Origin: Byssochlamys sp. IMV 00236
Lineage: Eukaryota; Ascomycota; Eurotiomycetes; Eurotiales; Thermoascaceae
DNA length: 48,706 nucleotides
Assembly: GCA_001931875.2 (NCBI GenBank)
Contig: MSJH02000301.1
Location: 1-48,706, forward strand
Direction of reading: 5' to 3'
The number at the start of each line of letters is the position of its first letter. Within the stretch, counting starts at the first letter, position 1. A program made the position numbers and the translations under genes. The notes beneath the pieces were generated by a model, which saw only the letters and a program-made list of their open reading frames with translations, had not been told where the DNA came from and made no database searches. Below are positions 22,020 through 34,951 of this stretch, one piece after another.

Positions 22020-22798
22020 AGAAAATATTATAACCTTATATCAAACACGTCAATGATATATAAAATATAATTCCTTTACCAAGATGTGCAACTTGTACTC
22101 TCACAGCACCAGCCATATGACTTACAATTCAGGGACCACATATCCCCAGATATTCTTATACAACAGTACTACAATTTAAACTTATGTCATTACATTAAGT
22201 GTCAATAGGGAGACGTGTAACTGGGATATTTAGCTAGGTACAGTACTTCTGTTTTGCTAAAAGGAAAATAACCATCAAATTTCTGAATTCCATCTGTATT
22301 GTTGAATGTATTTGTTTATTTTGAATTGACAAAGTGTCTATTATCTTTTCAAGGACTTTCTTATTTATTAAAAAGCGTAGTATTGATCTTACAGGCACTT
22401 AAAGGCAAGGTATACCATTTTATCACTTGCATTGAGCTTATTAAATAGCTTATAGAAAGTAATAGATGTGATTATACGTATCTTTGTAACCACAGACACA
22501 CAGCTTCTGTTCCTCCTGCAAACTTATCAGTAATGACAGCCGTGTGCTTAGGTCATTAGTAGCAGCTTTATCATAATAATTACAACTGACTTATAGTTGA
22601 GTTTATAATAAAAAAGCTTACAGTTGCCTTGCTTTAATGTTTGCCACTTTTGTCTGGAAAATAACTCTTTGCCTCGCTTTGAATCTCAGACTGTCTACAA
22701 AAAATTTCATTTTGGTTAAAATTTTGTATTTTTTCGTGTCTTTTTTACTAGTCTTTGTCTGAGGCCCATTTCTTTAAACAAAGACATAAATTATATTC

Positions 22799-25700
22799 AT
22801 GGTAGAAAGCGATCGAAGCCAAAAGTTCGCTGGGTACATGCACATACATACACGTGAAATAAGTTGGGACACACATGACTCATGCATTTATTATAGAACT
22901 TACCGCAAGCTATTCGATACGATTGAAAGAGGCGTTGAACAATGCTCTACCGACCTACTCCAGACGCTACTTGAAGAAAAATACGATCAACTTAAACTTG
23001 GTATTGACGCATTCACAGCTGCTTCAGCCCAATCTCGCTCCAAATTAACAACGGGTACAATTGTGAGTATCAATGGAAAATCAATTACCTTTGACCAAAA
23101 AGAAAAAGATCTTGTCTTGAAGATATCAGACATCATCAACCTGAACGAACTTCAATGTGCTGCTCTTTGGCATTCTTACAAGACAGACAACCATGAATAT
23201 GTTGACCAACAAAACTCTGTAGATATTCCTTTGCACGAAAATACAGAACTGATTATGAATATCGCCAATTTCTACTTTGAAGAGCGTATTTCACTTTTGG
23301 AATGTATTCAGTCCCTGCAGCGTATATCTTCTGATAGTGAACATCCATTCAACAATATCGCAAGTAGCATGGTTGAGAAGCTATTTGAAGACAGCACCAA
23401 CAATATACCATTCGTCAACAAACTTCTTTTGCAATTCTCCAAGCTTATTCGATCTCAGGTACCAACGCGTACTTACTCCTTTCCTGGATGGTCAACAGCA
23501 TGGGCAAAGCAAAATATAAAAGAACAAAAGGCCTTGCTGGAGATTTTGTTCTTGTTTACCATTACAACGTCATTATCACCAGATTTTGTTGTGTCAGTTG
23601 TTCAAGAGTTTGAAGTCAACAACTTTGGAAGATTTCAAGTATGCAGCTATGCTTTAGATACAGAAGGAGAGAGGATTCGTGAACAAGTCAGCTGTATTTC
23701 TATTCTGATTGTTGTCAGCATGATTATCCCTCCCTATCTTACGCTGGATGTAAAATTGGATCCCGCAGCAGCAGACGCAAGTTTGATCGATTCACCCAAC
23801 GCAGTAGCAAAAATCAATCAAATTGTTTTACATATGGGAAATAGCCCAGAGCACTCGGCATTTTTGCTCGCTTGGTCATACTTTCTTACTTGCTTACGGA
23901 ATGCCGTCGATGCTGCACCAAGTCTTCCTAGTGGATATGATCAAGTAAAACTGTTACTTGAAGGCAAGCAACAAGTTTCCTTTTCTGTTTTGGCTGATAG
24001 ATCATTTGCTCGAGCTGCTGGATTTGATGCAGCTGAAGAGAGAACCATTTCGATTCAACAATCTGATCATCTGGAACGTACCTTGGTAGGACGTGCATTG
24101 AAATTGAATGTGTTTGATACTATCAACGCTATCCTTGAAAGTAATCTGTGTGATGAGGATGATGTGAACAGTGTTGGTTACAGAGTAGTTATTAGATTAC
24201 TCTTAAAGTCATTCTTGGCAACTACACTTCCTCAGTTCCTTCCAATGGAAAGTTACTCTAGTCTGATCAATTGCTTTACTTTGCTTTACCGAGATCAGCC
24301 AATGCCATGTCAAGATTTCTGGAACGAAGATGTCGATCAACAAAATCAGTATCCCTTGCTGACTGCTGCACTTGGTAGATTTCCTGTCTACTTCACTCAC
24401 CTTACAGACATGTTAGCTTCCTTGGCTACTACCAATGAACTTGATACAAGAATAGATGAGAAACCCGTTGACAAAGTATATGAATTCATGTGCGCACTAC
24501 CGACGATCACCGTGGTATTAAAGGATACGATCTTTACTTCAGCAGCTGTAGAGAATGACGTGCCAGTTGTCCAAGTTGACCAAAATTTACAAATCACACC
24601 CTCGTTAAACTATATCACCGGTATCAGTATTCCTCGACAATCCCGTGGCATATTATTGTCAAACACACAAGATAGCCGTATTGTACAGTTTGCACATGGA
24701 TGTTCTGGATGGCATATGCTGGTATCTATTTTGGCAAACTCGATGCAACAGACTAAGCCTGCTGCAACTGTTGACGTTACGGATGAAGATTACACATTAG
24801 TTGGTGAAAATCCTGAAGCTATCATCAGCATTCTCAATCTGATCTATCGTGTACTATCCAATAGCCCAAAACTGGGCCCAACCTTGGTGGATCACGTTCA
24901 GAAAACAGCAGCAGTACCTGGTAGAGTATATGAAGTACCTATCCTTATCTCCATCCTATGCGATATTCTCAGTTTCAGCAGTGGCATTCAACAATGTCCT
25001 ATTTCTATCGCGACATTAGCTATCAAATGCTTGACGATGCTCCTTCCTTACTATCGTCAATATATTTGGCCATATTTACAAAAATCACCTCTGCTTCCTC
25101 GAATTACACCTATTCCTGGAACAGGTAGCATGATCAAGCTACCATTCATTACAAGTCGTGCATTGAATATACAACAAATTATCGCCAAGTTTGAATGCAC
25201 ACTAGGAAGCTACGAGTTGCTATTGTCATTCTTGGATCTCGTCCATGGACTCGTTCATGATATTCAAAGCAACTGGTGGGTTAGAGAAGCAGCCGTGAAC
25301 CTTTCACCTGATGCTCAAGCACAGATGGAGACACTCTATGTCTGCTTGCATTATCTTATGCTCGAAGTGTTTCCTTCCTATTCTGGTTGGCGCTATAGAA
25401 AGGTCTCTGAGAGATATCTTATTGGCATCAAGCTGCTTTCTATCTTTATTGTGATCTGTAATTACTTTAGAGAATCTAATCAGCCTAGCACATCCGGCTT
25501 GAGTTTAGGCAGAATACGCGATGGCATCTTTAGCAATTTCTTGTACGATGGTGGTATTTATCATGTATCTCCTTTGCTTGATGTAGTTTCTGATGGGGCT
25601 GTCATGGCTAATGCTCTCTATAAATCAAGTCATATCAAAGAAGCACAACGTACTGAAGAACTGACAGCACTCACTCTTGTCTTTATCAAGATCTTACTTC

Positions 25701-28700
25701 AACGACGTTTGGAACATATTAATGAAGGAACGAATATTAGTGAAAGCACACTTGAACGTTTAATGCTTGAGCGTACTGCTAGTGGAAGCTGCTCTGATTT
25801 CTTGTTGCGTATCGCTAAACACATCAACTATCGCCACAATATTGCCTTGCCCATTCAAGCAACCTATGTTCTGACACTATTATGCCGTACAACGTCTGCT
25901 TGGAAGACTGTCCCCAGCTTTGTACAATACCTTGGTGATACAGCTGAAGCACATACTATCATTCGTGCCTATCTTGAAACTGCAAAGGACGATTCACAGA
26001 ATGAAACCTTGCTGTCTGCTATTTGGCATCTCATCAGTACTTTGTTGGAAACTCAACCCAGTCTGGCCATCCTCTTTTTGGATTGTGGAGACTTTATTAT
26101 GCCCAGTCCTAAATCTGCTGTTCGCCAGTTAGGTGGCCAAACTTTAACCCAAACAACGACTGTGAGCAATACGGAGTCTGCTATTCGTGCTGCCATCAGC
26201 ATGCTCGAGAAATGGTCTAGCCTGTCATTGGAAAAGCCATCTGTTGTGTCAAATGTGTTGCGTTTCTTATCTACGTTCTGGCAAACCGCGTTTGATCACT
26301 ATGCTCTAGTTGAAAATACGCGTAGTGACAGTGCCCTATGGGACGTCATTGGCAAGATACTGTTGAATCCTTCCATGGAAGTTGATACCTCGGCTGATAT
26401 CTTGGAAAGCGTGGACTTTTTAGAAACTGATTTTGGTGAAAATGATCATTTTGACCTGTCTGTCCGTCAGTTGTGCTGCTCGAACCTGAGCAAGGCATTT
26501 GCTCTGCGTGTGATTGCTTACGAGATTCATCTGACAGCTGGTAACGAAAAGTCAAAGAATGGTAATCTCTCAAAGATACTCGAAGCTCTTCCTGGTGGTC
26601 TCAAGGCTCTTTTGATCAAGCTGAGTGAACCCACCAGACTTTCACAGATGCGCCAAGAATATATAAAGAACGGCTTCGATTCGAGCTTGACAGACTCAGT
26701 TCATCATTCGGCTGGTGTTCTCTTAAGGACAATTGGTATTGAAAACACATCTGCTTTGCTTTTCAAGTCGGCTGTGATTGGCACAGGTGATGATGGAGCT
26801 CCTGGGGATATTCGTCAGTATGGTGATTCGTATTTGTACAACTTACGCATGACTGTGAGCCGTGTGTTTCCTTTGTACAGCGACATTAAGGAAAAGTACA
26901 ATCTTGCAGACAGAGATAATATGCTGATCACACCCAAGATAAATGCAGCCTTGGAAGTTGAAAGATTATCAGATGGTCTGCTTAGGAAAATCATCGAAGC
27001 CAACCACAACTACTCTGTTGTTGATTCTCAGCTCATCTTATTTCGTTCCTTCAAGTCCTTTATCGAGACTTGTTCACACCATGCCAGTGTCTTGATATGG
27101 GTTGAAAAGAACAATATAGATAGCTTTGATAACCTTCATGGATTCCTTTCTGAACTAATCGTACAAGCAAAGTCAGAACAAAGACAAGACGGTGTGACGC
27201 TCACTTCATATAGTATGCTGGTGCATTTGATCAGAAATCTGATTGAAGACTGGATCTATTTGTCAAAGCCTACGCTATCTGGTACAGATGATTCTGCCAA
27301 GCAAAAGTACTCTTCGCAAGTCTCTCAGCTACTTATCTCCCTCTCTGATTTGCTTACTCGTGAAAATCTCGCATACAAAGATAGTGTGAGCGATAAGACG
27401 GCAGTTTACTTCCATCGACCTCTTTTAGAAGCAGTGATGTTATGTATATTCACCCTTCGTGGCACAATGGAATCTGTCAACAAAAACTTTTTAAAATCAG
27501 TAGAGATGCAGACATGTCTTGGAGATGTCCTTTCTGTTGTATGTGATAGCTTCCATGTTTTGTCGATTAAGGCTCTTTCCTATAGCGCAGAAGGATCTAC
27601 AGCAAGCGAAGAAGATGTGAATCGTTGTATCAAGGATATTACAATAGTGACTTCCTTGTTGCAAGAACTTGTACATGAACGATATGGTATTTTACAAGAA
27701 GCATGGGTTTTCAAATTCAAGGCACATCATACTATTGATAACTTACTGAAATTGTTTTATGGTGGTATTGACATCATGTTGAATGAAATTGATAGGTATG
27801 ATAAAGAAAAGTGTATATATATACACATATATATTAATATGTATTATGTAGGCAAACGACTGGAAATGATCGTGTCTATAGCCTTAATATCACACCCTAT
27901 GCCGAAATCGCATTATATTTCTTGTTGACTCTGGCTAATATACCAAAAGCAGCAGAAGTTCTTGTAACTTACCATGTCTTTGACACACTTACAAACAACC
28001 GTCTAACAACGCGCTTACAACAAGGCACACTGGACTTGTTTATTCGATTTGGAGACAAGACCAAGAAAGAACCTGGTTATGTCGAACGCAATCCTCTGCA
28101 TTCAATTTGGTGTCAAATCCTTGCTGTAGTCAGCAGCTTATTACGCACGAATGGCAAGTCAGATATTGTGTTGAAGAGCACAGTGAACCTATTACAGATC
28201 TGTGGGCCTCAGATTGGCAAAGCCTTTGAAAAAGCAAATAGCTCCAGTGATTCACTGTTTGCACTCGCTCCTCTTGAATCGCTTTCGATGCCGCTTTTAG
28301 AAGAACTGGAACGTATCAACTCTGTCTTTTTTGAATTATCCAAACATTTAGAGCGTATACCAAACATTGCTACCAACTTGTTTACGTCATACAAGGATTG
28401 CTCACTCCTGTTACTTCAACGTTATCTCTACTACTTCACACACCCTTCGCATATGAAAGCACAGTTATATCGCACGGACAATACCGAGACAACAGACCAC
28501 TTTATGCAAAAGACACTGCGATCCATCTTGACCATCACACACCACATGATGACATCCCTTGTGGTGCTGAGTAGCTCAGAACTTGTCTTGACCGCGCCAG
28601 ATATCGAATGGCCATTTGGCAATATAATTATTTATCCCAACATGCGAGCCTCAACCGATGCCGAAGCATCATTTGGTACACTTGTCGAATGCATCAATGC

Positions 28701-29013
28701 AAGTATAGTCATGATCAATCAGTGGCAGGACGCAAAGGACGAACCATTGGAACAAGCCTTGGATGTGATTCAGAGTTGCTCGTTGATGCTTACGTCTCAA
28801 GCAGCACTTTGGGTTGCCAAGCCTGATCTTTCAGATGAAGTAAGGATGGGTATTGCTGTAGATAACATTATGGATATTGTCGAGACCTTATCAAAGGCTG
28901 CGACTACGATGGAGAAGTTGGTTGAAAAGAAGATAGTTGGTGATATAAGATTAAGAATTAAGCTGATATACATGCTTCAGACATTTTTGAGTGAAAGGTT
29001 TTTTGAAAATTAA
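22799..29013 (+). CDS. NUP192: Inner-ring nucleoporin NUP192/NUP205
   Basis: This is a large alpha-solenoid scaffold nucleoporin of the inner ring of the nuclear pore complex; it binds NUP93/Nic96 and NUP53. Exons are 22799-22833, 22897-27795 and 27852-29013, giving 2031 aa (human NUP205 is 2012). The first intron is 63 nt with no stop, so a naive ORF reads straight through it; splicing gives FAGTYRKLFDTIERG. The second intron (27796-27851) contains ATATAT runs and restores LNEIDRQTTGNDRVYSLNIT. The protein is almost wholly helical, with family segments such as FSFPGW-like YSFPGWSTAWAKQ, YLLGENPEA-like TLVGENPEAIISILNLIYR and GWRYRKVSERYLIGIKLLSI. It is intron-poor compared with its neighbours despite its size. 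It converges with the mitoferrin gene (108 bp between stops). Confidence 0.95.
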
Positions 29014-29121
29014 AGTATGAATAAATAAATAAAGAAACTTTTGTATTACTGTTTTATTTTACACAAAGATGAAGCTATTAAATAAACATGATATATGTAC
29101 ACTCTATGAAAATAATTCCTC

Positions 29122-30154
29122 TTAATCACTTGCTAAAAACCACTTGAAATATTCATATACACTCCAACTGATGGCAGTACTTGGCATATTGGTTAATACT
29201 CTAGGTCGGAATCCTCTAAAGAAGCCCTTGATGCCATAACGACTATAGATCAAACGAGCAGCTTGCCTGAAGCCTCTTACATCCCTTACTTCTGGATCTA
29301 TTGATGTTCCACGTGTCTGTAACAATGTCTTTATCACATCTAATGGTGTTGTTACGGATGATGCGACTGCTCCTGCCACAGCACCAGCAATCACATGCGT
29401 CTTTGGGCTGTAGGTCCCAGCTGGATCCAATTTGGATCGACAGTATTCATAAGTTGCAAACTGTACGGATTGAAACGGTATTGACATCGACAGTGTTGTA
29501 GGAAATGAAATATAAAATGCCTTCAAGCCTTCTGTTCTGTACACCGTCTTGGCACATTCCCTTACAGATGTATATTTTGTGCTTTGAATCTGCATCCTTT
29601 GCTTTATCACTATACATATATACAGTAAGCACAAGTAAGTATATATTTATATAGTCTTACCATCAAATGGTGTCAACAAAAAGTCATGAGAAAATGTAGC
29701 AATAGCGCCTGCTCCCGCTGAGGCGATCAAATGACTTGGTATTGTCAACACGTCCCCATTAGGTAGTTTCACCTCAGTACTGTAGGCTATAGACCTATTG
29801 AATCTTTCTTTACAAAATTCATATGTTGCAAAATGAACGGCATGGGCAGGACCGGCACCAGCAATGACAGAATAAACACCCTTCCATAGATTTCCTTGCT
29901 TGATCCACTGTTTTCTAGATGCGATGGCTGTTGTGAGTTCTGGTACTGATAATACTTGCATTCTTGTCTATAGAAAGGAGTGCTTTTAAGTCATATCAAC
30001 ACGAGAAAAATAACAAAAACACGCATACCCGAATACTGTCTACAGGATACATTATACAGTGCTCTCCAATCCCTGCCATTGCGCCTGCAATTGCATTCTG
30101 AGTCATGGTTGAATTTGCACCCAAAGATTCATATTCATATTCTATGTCTTGCAT
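29122..30154 (-). CDS. MRS4: Mitochondrial carrier, mitoferrin (Mrs3/Mrs4) type
   Basis: Mitoferrins move Fe(II) across the mitochondrial inner membrane for heme and Fe-S cluster synthesis. Exons are 30154-30029, 29967-29661 and 29609-29122, giving 306 aa, the family norm. The three carrier repeats each carry the Px[DE]xx[KR] signature: YPVDSIRTRMQ, TPFDVIKQRMQ and TPLDVIKTLLQTRG. Mitoferrin-like features are GAGPAHAVHFATYEFCKERF, NxxMSIPFQSVQFATYEYCR-type matrix helices (here TLSMSIPFQSVQFATYEYCR) and NMPSTAISWSVYEYFKW near the C-terminus. Both introns fall close to PxDxxK motifs. The start at 30154 gives a short acidic leader (MQDIEYEYES) before helix 1. A run of about 20 A lies upstream (30230-30250). 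The substrate is inferred from family resemblance. Confidence 0.92.
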
Positions 30155-30331
30155 AGCAACGCGAAAGCAAAGAAAAGAGAAAGACAGATCTGTAGTTTGC
30201 AGGGAACATTAATTTGTTCATTTTGTCCCAAAAAAAAAAAAAAAAAAAGACAGTCTGAGATCAAAATGGCTGGCATACACACACATATTTGAAAATATTA
30301 TGCTTGATCTATATATGTTTATGTAAAATAA

Positions 30332-31286
30332 TTAATTCTTGCTGTTGAATAAGTGCTGATGATGTGTAATAGCCAATGACTCATGCCTTGTATGATTCTT
30401 TTTGTAGACTCCAATTGCCATATTTGAAAAGATGAGCGAGCCAACGGTCAAAATTGAAAAAAACAACTATATTAAAAATTAGAGTGATAATAATATATAG
30501 AGTAAATTGCTTACCATGGTTTTATATGATATTGGTTCTGTAAAACTATTGATAATCTCTGCAATCACTTCTACTGATATCTTTGCTCTATTCATCAATG
30601 CATTAATAATACTTGTCTCATTTTACTATCTTTATTCTTTACTTTGCAACCACAACATCCTTCTCCATACACACTTTCCAATCCTGACATAATCTTTCGA
30701 TAGCAGGAACTTTTTCTACTAGCTCACAGTGATTGAGTGCATAATTCCTTGTGCATTCTTTAATATCTTGTCTTATTCCTATATATAAAAATTAGACGGT
30801 ATATTCAATGCTCAATGTACTACATTTTACCTTCCAACTGCTCGTCGACTTTGATATTAAAATCATGTCTAAGAATCACAATGATTTGTATAAACACATA
30901 AAGCATAGCGAGAGATAAGATAATATTAAAGAGTGCTTGAAAATAAATAACAAGGGTATATGCGACATTTTGATGCTTTACTAAAACTGATTCATATTGA
31001 TTTGGAGTTGGCCGTGGTATAGTCCATTGACGAATATTGAATTGCTTTTTTATACGGTTCTGATATCTTTTTGTTAAAGTGAGTGCGCTTAGTTCTCTGG
31101 TAGCTTCGGGGATGTCACTATCAAAGATGCGTTGATTAGATTGAGTTTTAGGAACAAAATTGAACTGAAAGTCATTAGGTGCAAAGGATAAGCTATCATT
31201 AGATCTTTGTCCTTAAAAAGTAAGATAGAGATGAGTCATTCTTGTCTTTATTATTAATTGATTCATTTTGTACGTTTGATCTGCAT
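30332..31286 (-). CDS. BRL1: Brl1/Brr6-family nuclear envelope protein (NPC biogenesis)
   Basis: Brl1/Brr6 proteins are nuclear-envelope/ER membrane proteins that assist inner-outer membrane fusion during nuclear pore assembly and affect lipid homeostasis. Exons are 31286-31274, 31211-30831, 30778-30643, 30587-30515 and 30466-30332, giving 245 aa. A transmembrane helix (about 88-119) is followed by the lumenal di-sulfide bridge domain with Cys140, Cys149, Cys162 and Cys168 (KECTRNYALNHC, RLCQDWKVCMEKD), the conserved AEIINSFTEPISYKTM block and a second transmembrane helix (about 202-222). The N-terminus is predicted to face the nucleus or cytoplasm. The 13-nt first exon (MQIK) is the least certain part; a TAG lies in frame immediately upstream. 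No exon stands out as an ORF. It lies 177 bp upstream of the mitoferrin gene on the same strand. Confidence 0.9.
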
Positions 31287-31577
31287 TGATGACTATAGTA
31301 AGAGAAAATGTAAAAGGTTCAGTTCACGTGATCTTTTATTGGATCTCAATGATATCATTATGGACGAACAAGCAACACCCAGCTTGCTTAAAAAAGAAAG
31401 AGAAAAAGAGAGAGAGAGAGCGAGTTCTATACTAATCATGTTTAAGAGAGTGAGCCTTGTGACATATTAATCAAGGGAGGAGAGGTCGTTTAATAAAAAG
31501 AAAATGTTTATTTAACATAATGAAATCAATAAAATCGGTATACAATGCAGATAATTTGAAGAAGAAAACACTCCCTT

Positions 31578-33496
31578 TTATTTAAGATCAATGCAGTAAG
31601 TCCACCTTCCCTCTTGCAATCCTTTGGCTGTGTCCTCTAATAGTATTTCTCTTCTTAACTTGACATAGACCGTTTTATCCAACACTGCTTGTCTCAATCT
31701 GGCAATCTTTTCTGGGTCTGGGTCTAGTGGCTTCTCCAGTAACTCACTCAACTGTTCAGTTGCCAATTCCAAGTCTCTTTGGTTATCCTATATAAATATT
31801 AATACAATGAAGAGGAAAAAAAAAAAAAAAAAAAGTCCTTACTTCAAATAATTCTGTTTGATTTGTTCTTGCAAGATAAAAGGCAAATGCATAGGTCCAT
31901 TTTAATGTAGTTCTGCACTGTACAGTGACATCTACAGCTTTTTTAAGGAATTGTACTTCGATCCATGAAAGATCGCTTGTCTGTTGCATCTCTTCCATCT
32001 TTCTTTCTGTCTTTCGATACAGCTCTTGGTCTAATTTGGCAGAATGTTCATGATTTGCATAACGATTATAATACTATCATAAAGAAATTAGGACACAGTA
32101 CTGATATACAAGTTTTATATTACATGAAGGTATCTTTGTAAACTGATTCTTGATTGTGTCTGATTATCTCTTGCTTCTGCACTACTCCTTTCATCGAATC
32201 TATTACATGTGTACCAAGAGGTGCCATGTTCCTTCCAAGGACCCATACAAACCCAGCAGAACTCATATCTGCATTTTCTGCAAGTCATATGGTTGCAGCC
32301 ACCATTCTTTTCGATAGTCGAGTGGCACTTGGGGCATTCTTTCGTATTGGCAGAGATCCAGTTGGCTGTTTCCGAGTCATCCTCACACTTCTTTAACCAT
32401 TTCTTGACGAGTATACAGATACAGGGTTGATGGTCACTTAATCCACATCCAAAGCAGAAACGGTGTGAGCATTTACATTCGACAGTAGGTACGACCGACA
32501 TGAGCGAAGTACTCGGAATATTACATTCGATAGCGTACTGACAATCGGGTGCGGGGCACCATCTTAAAAAGTCGTTATCATCCACAAAAGTTCTGTTTAG
32601 TAGTTCACGGTATTTGAAAAAAGTGTCATCACTGACGAGCATTTCAACTGTCTTCTCATCTACAATCAACGTACAATCACTCTCTGGACATTGTATTCTT
32701 CTGCTCTCTCCTTCTTCTCTGATCTTTTGATAAAGATAATGCGTATAACAATTTCTGCAGAATCTGTGCTCACAGGATAAGCAAACGGTTTCAATATCAG
32801 GAGAATCATCACAGCATATATCACACATAAAATTGTCCAATTCGGCAGCTAGTTGACATGATCGATTAGGGTTTGTAGCGGATGAAACACCCGCCTGTTT
32901 CAATACTTTCTCAGATGAATCCATATATTGTTCAAATAGCTTCTCCTTATTCCAACGAAAAAAGCGCAGTAAGGTAGCAGCATCCTCAGAAGAAAGACCT
33001 GCAAAGAAAGAAAGAAAGAAAGGGAGAGAGGGTTTAATACCTATATTAAATAGGTGTATGTATATATGCTTTTACCTAGAATCATGGATACTTGTGATAT
33101 TTCTGCATCTTGTTTTGTCTTGAGATTAGAAGAATCAAGCACTTGATAGTCTACTTCATAAGCCTTCTTTTGTTGTTTCTCTGTAAATAGTTCGTCTTCT
33201 TCATCATGATCATAAGCTTCACTTTCTGTTGCGTTGTTTTTTATTTATTAGTCTCATTTATAGTTTTATTTATCTTTCTATATAAACATAAATATTTACG
33301 TGGTCAGTTTTTGAGTCTTGATTCTTACTAAATTAAACGCCTACCCATTTACCACTCATGGATTCCACAAAATCAGAATCGTCTTCATACTATGACATTA
33401 GCTGTTATTATACAAGAAGAAAAAGAGAGAAAGAAGAGAAAAACAAGACCCATTATTTACCATGTATTCGTCTTCACAATCACTACCAGAACTCAT
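31578..33496 (-). CDS. Ariadne-type RBR E3 ubiquitin ligase
   Basis: RBR ligases accept ubiquitin from an E2 on a RING2 cysteine before passing it to substrate; Ariadne members work with neddylated cullin-RING ligases. Exons are 33496-33461, 33389-33353, 33225-33076, 32998-32124, 32073-31843 and 31787-31578, giving 512 aa (human ARIH1 557). The order is an acidic N-terminus, a UBA-like segment, RING1 from about Cys133 ([19 protein letters not shown]), the IBR from about Cys222 ([24 protein letters not shown]) and RING2 from about Cys296 ([19 protein letters not shown]) with catalytic Cys309, then the helical Ariadne domain ([20 protein letters not shown]). All zinc ligands appear present. Exon 2 uses the second of two TAG acceptors; the first would give an immediate stop. 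Intron 5 holds a run of about 20 A. Confidence 0.94.
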
Positions 33497-33516
33497 TTTA
33501 TATATATATATATATA

Positions 33517-33560
<44 letters not shown>
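33483..33560. repeat. (AT)n and poly-A tract at the Ariadne start
   Basis: An (AT)n run at about 33500-33521 passes directly into an uninterrupted A run of almost 40 bases (about 33522-33560). On the minus strand this is poly-T then (TA)n ending three bases before the Ariadne ATG at 33496. It therefore lies in the 5' UTR or core promoter. The plus-strand ORF at 33358-33612 that reads poly-Lys through it is not a gene. Confidence 0.8.
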
Positions 33561-33562
<2 letters not shown>

Positions 33563-34950
33563 GAGAAAAAGTAAGGAGACTCAATTTAAGCAGCTGTGCT
33601 CACAAAAGATAGTTACAACCAAATGAATGACGTAGCCCTTTTCACTCATGGAAAAGGATATTTTTTCATTGTTAGTTTTGTTCAAAATTATTTAAATGTT
33701 CATTGGTTATGGGTTAACTATCCATTGGATGACAATGAACAAAGAGTGCATTTAAACAAATCATTTGATTTATCCCGCAGCTGCTAAAGTCATCCTACAC
33801 AGTCAAGCCTGTGGACATTGTCGGGTTGTGAAAAATGATTGTCTGTTGGCAAAGATAGAGATATTGTAAGCTGTGAAATGCGATACAGTGAAGTTATTTG
33901 GAGACCTTATTAGACATTTTTTAAAAGACGAGTATAAAATTGCATAGAGACACATTTAATATTGTATACAGTCAGTTACTGTATTCTCGCAGTAAACAAT
34001 GAAATAAACTCGGTTAAATATATTATGCTCTCACAACATGATTTGTACTAAAGGCACATTCTACCAAGACATTAATAAACATTTTGCCTTATTACATAAT
34101 TATATATATATATATATATATGTCTGTCTTGTTCAATAGATTGGGGTACGCAAAAGCATTGGTTATAGAAGATTGATTGGTTCTGGCTGTCAAGCACCGG
34201 CTTATCTATACGATATAATAATAATAAAAATTAAAGAGAAAGAGATTGTGAAAGAGTGGGCGTTCTTTTGTAGAGAGAATATGAGAGTTTAAATAAAAAG
34301 ACAGGAAGAGTTCTTTATGGATCAAAGTTGTCTTGATTGCTGCTAATGTAAAATTGAATACATTAGCAATAAGAATAAGTAATTAATAACGATTTTAAGG
34401 TACTTTTGATATATTTTCATTGATGATCATATTCACTGGTCTCGAATCAATGTCAAGGTCAACTGTTTTGTGTAATCGAGTAGTTTACTTGCGAATCATT
34501 CAAGAAAGTGGACAACAAATGGCTTATACTTTCCTTTGTGGTATCGAAGAAAGTGGTTGGTATAAAAACGTTTTTGCTACGTCAAATTCAGCTATATGAA
34601 GGCAAAACTATTTAAGAACATGACTCTCATGCTTTTTTATTCGAAGTAATGCTTACTTACTGTCTTCCAGTAGAGGCTGTTTTTTCATGCTTATATATAA
34701 AAGATTCACAAGCTGAAAAAGACGAAAATCAAAGGGAAACACTACGTACATGCGAAATACACCAAAAGTTAGACTAATACTACGAACACTACCTCTACAC
34801 ATTACCTATGATGTAGTTCAACAAGACTTTTCACCATCTTGGCTTGTATTCTTTCTAAGAAGAGATAAAAGAGAAATGTTGTTATTTATACTAATTTTAT
34901 ATTGTCAGTTTAATTAGCAAAAGGATGGTTCTTGGCGCATAACCAAATTT
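33561..34950. other. Gene-poor interval with low-complexity DNA
   Basis: It holds an ORF at 33596-33787 with no motif, a (TA)n run at about 34102-34121, and a perfect 10-bp stem (34341-34350 with 34359-34368). A plus-strand Cys-rich stretch near 33785-33870 (ILHSQACGHCRVVKNDC) is not assignable. Elsewhere I see only AT-rich sequence. Confidence 0.35.
34341..34368. repeat. Perfect 10-bp hairpin
   Basis: TGCTAATGTA is followed by an 8-base loop and its exact reverse complement TACATTAGCA. It lies about 600 bp upstream of the transposase fragment, with no gene on either side. It could be part of a degraded mobile element or chance. Confidence 0.4.
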
Positions 34951-34951
34951 A

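Larger units (their letters stand above)
19494..22798. other. 3.3-kb gene-poor interval upstream of NUP192
   Basis: It contains an inverted repeat pair (19538-19600 and 21074-21151), a short unassigned ORF (20286-20492), a diverged copy of the Fanzor-associated repeat (21994-22019) and pyrimidine-rich tracts (20225-20270). Small ORFs at 21610-21848 overlap on both strands and show no motif. The last several hundred bases presumably hold the NUP192 promoter; TTTTTTACTAG-type runs lie just upstream of the start. Confidence 0.35.

Noticed and set aside
33358..33612. Plus-strand ORF with a poly-lysine run
   Set aside because: It is read through an AT/poly-A tract and is antisense to the first exons of the Ariadne gene.
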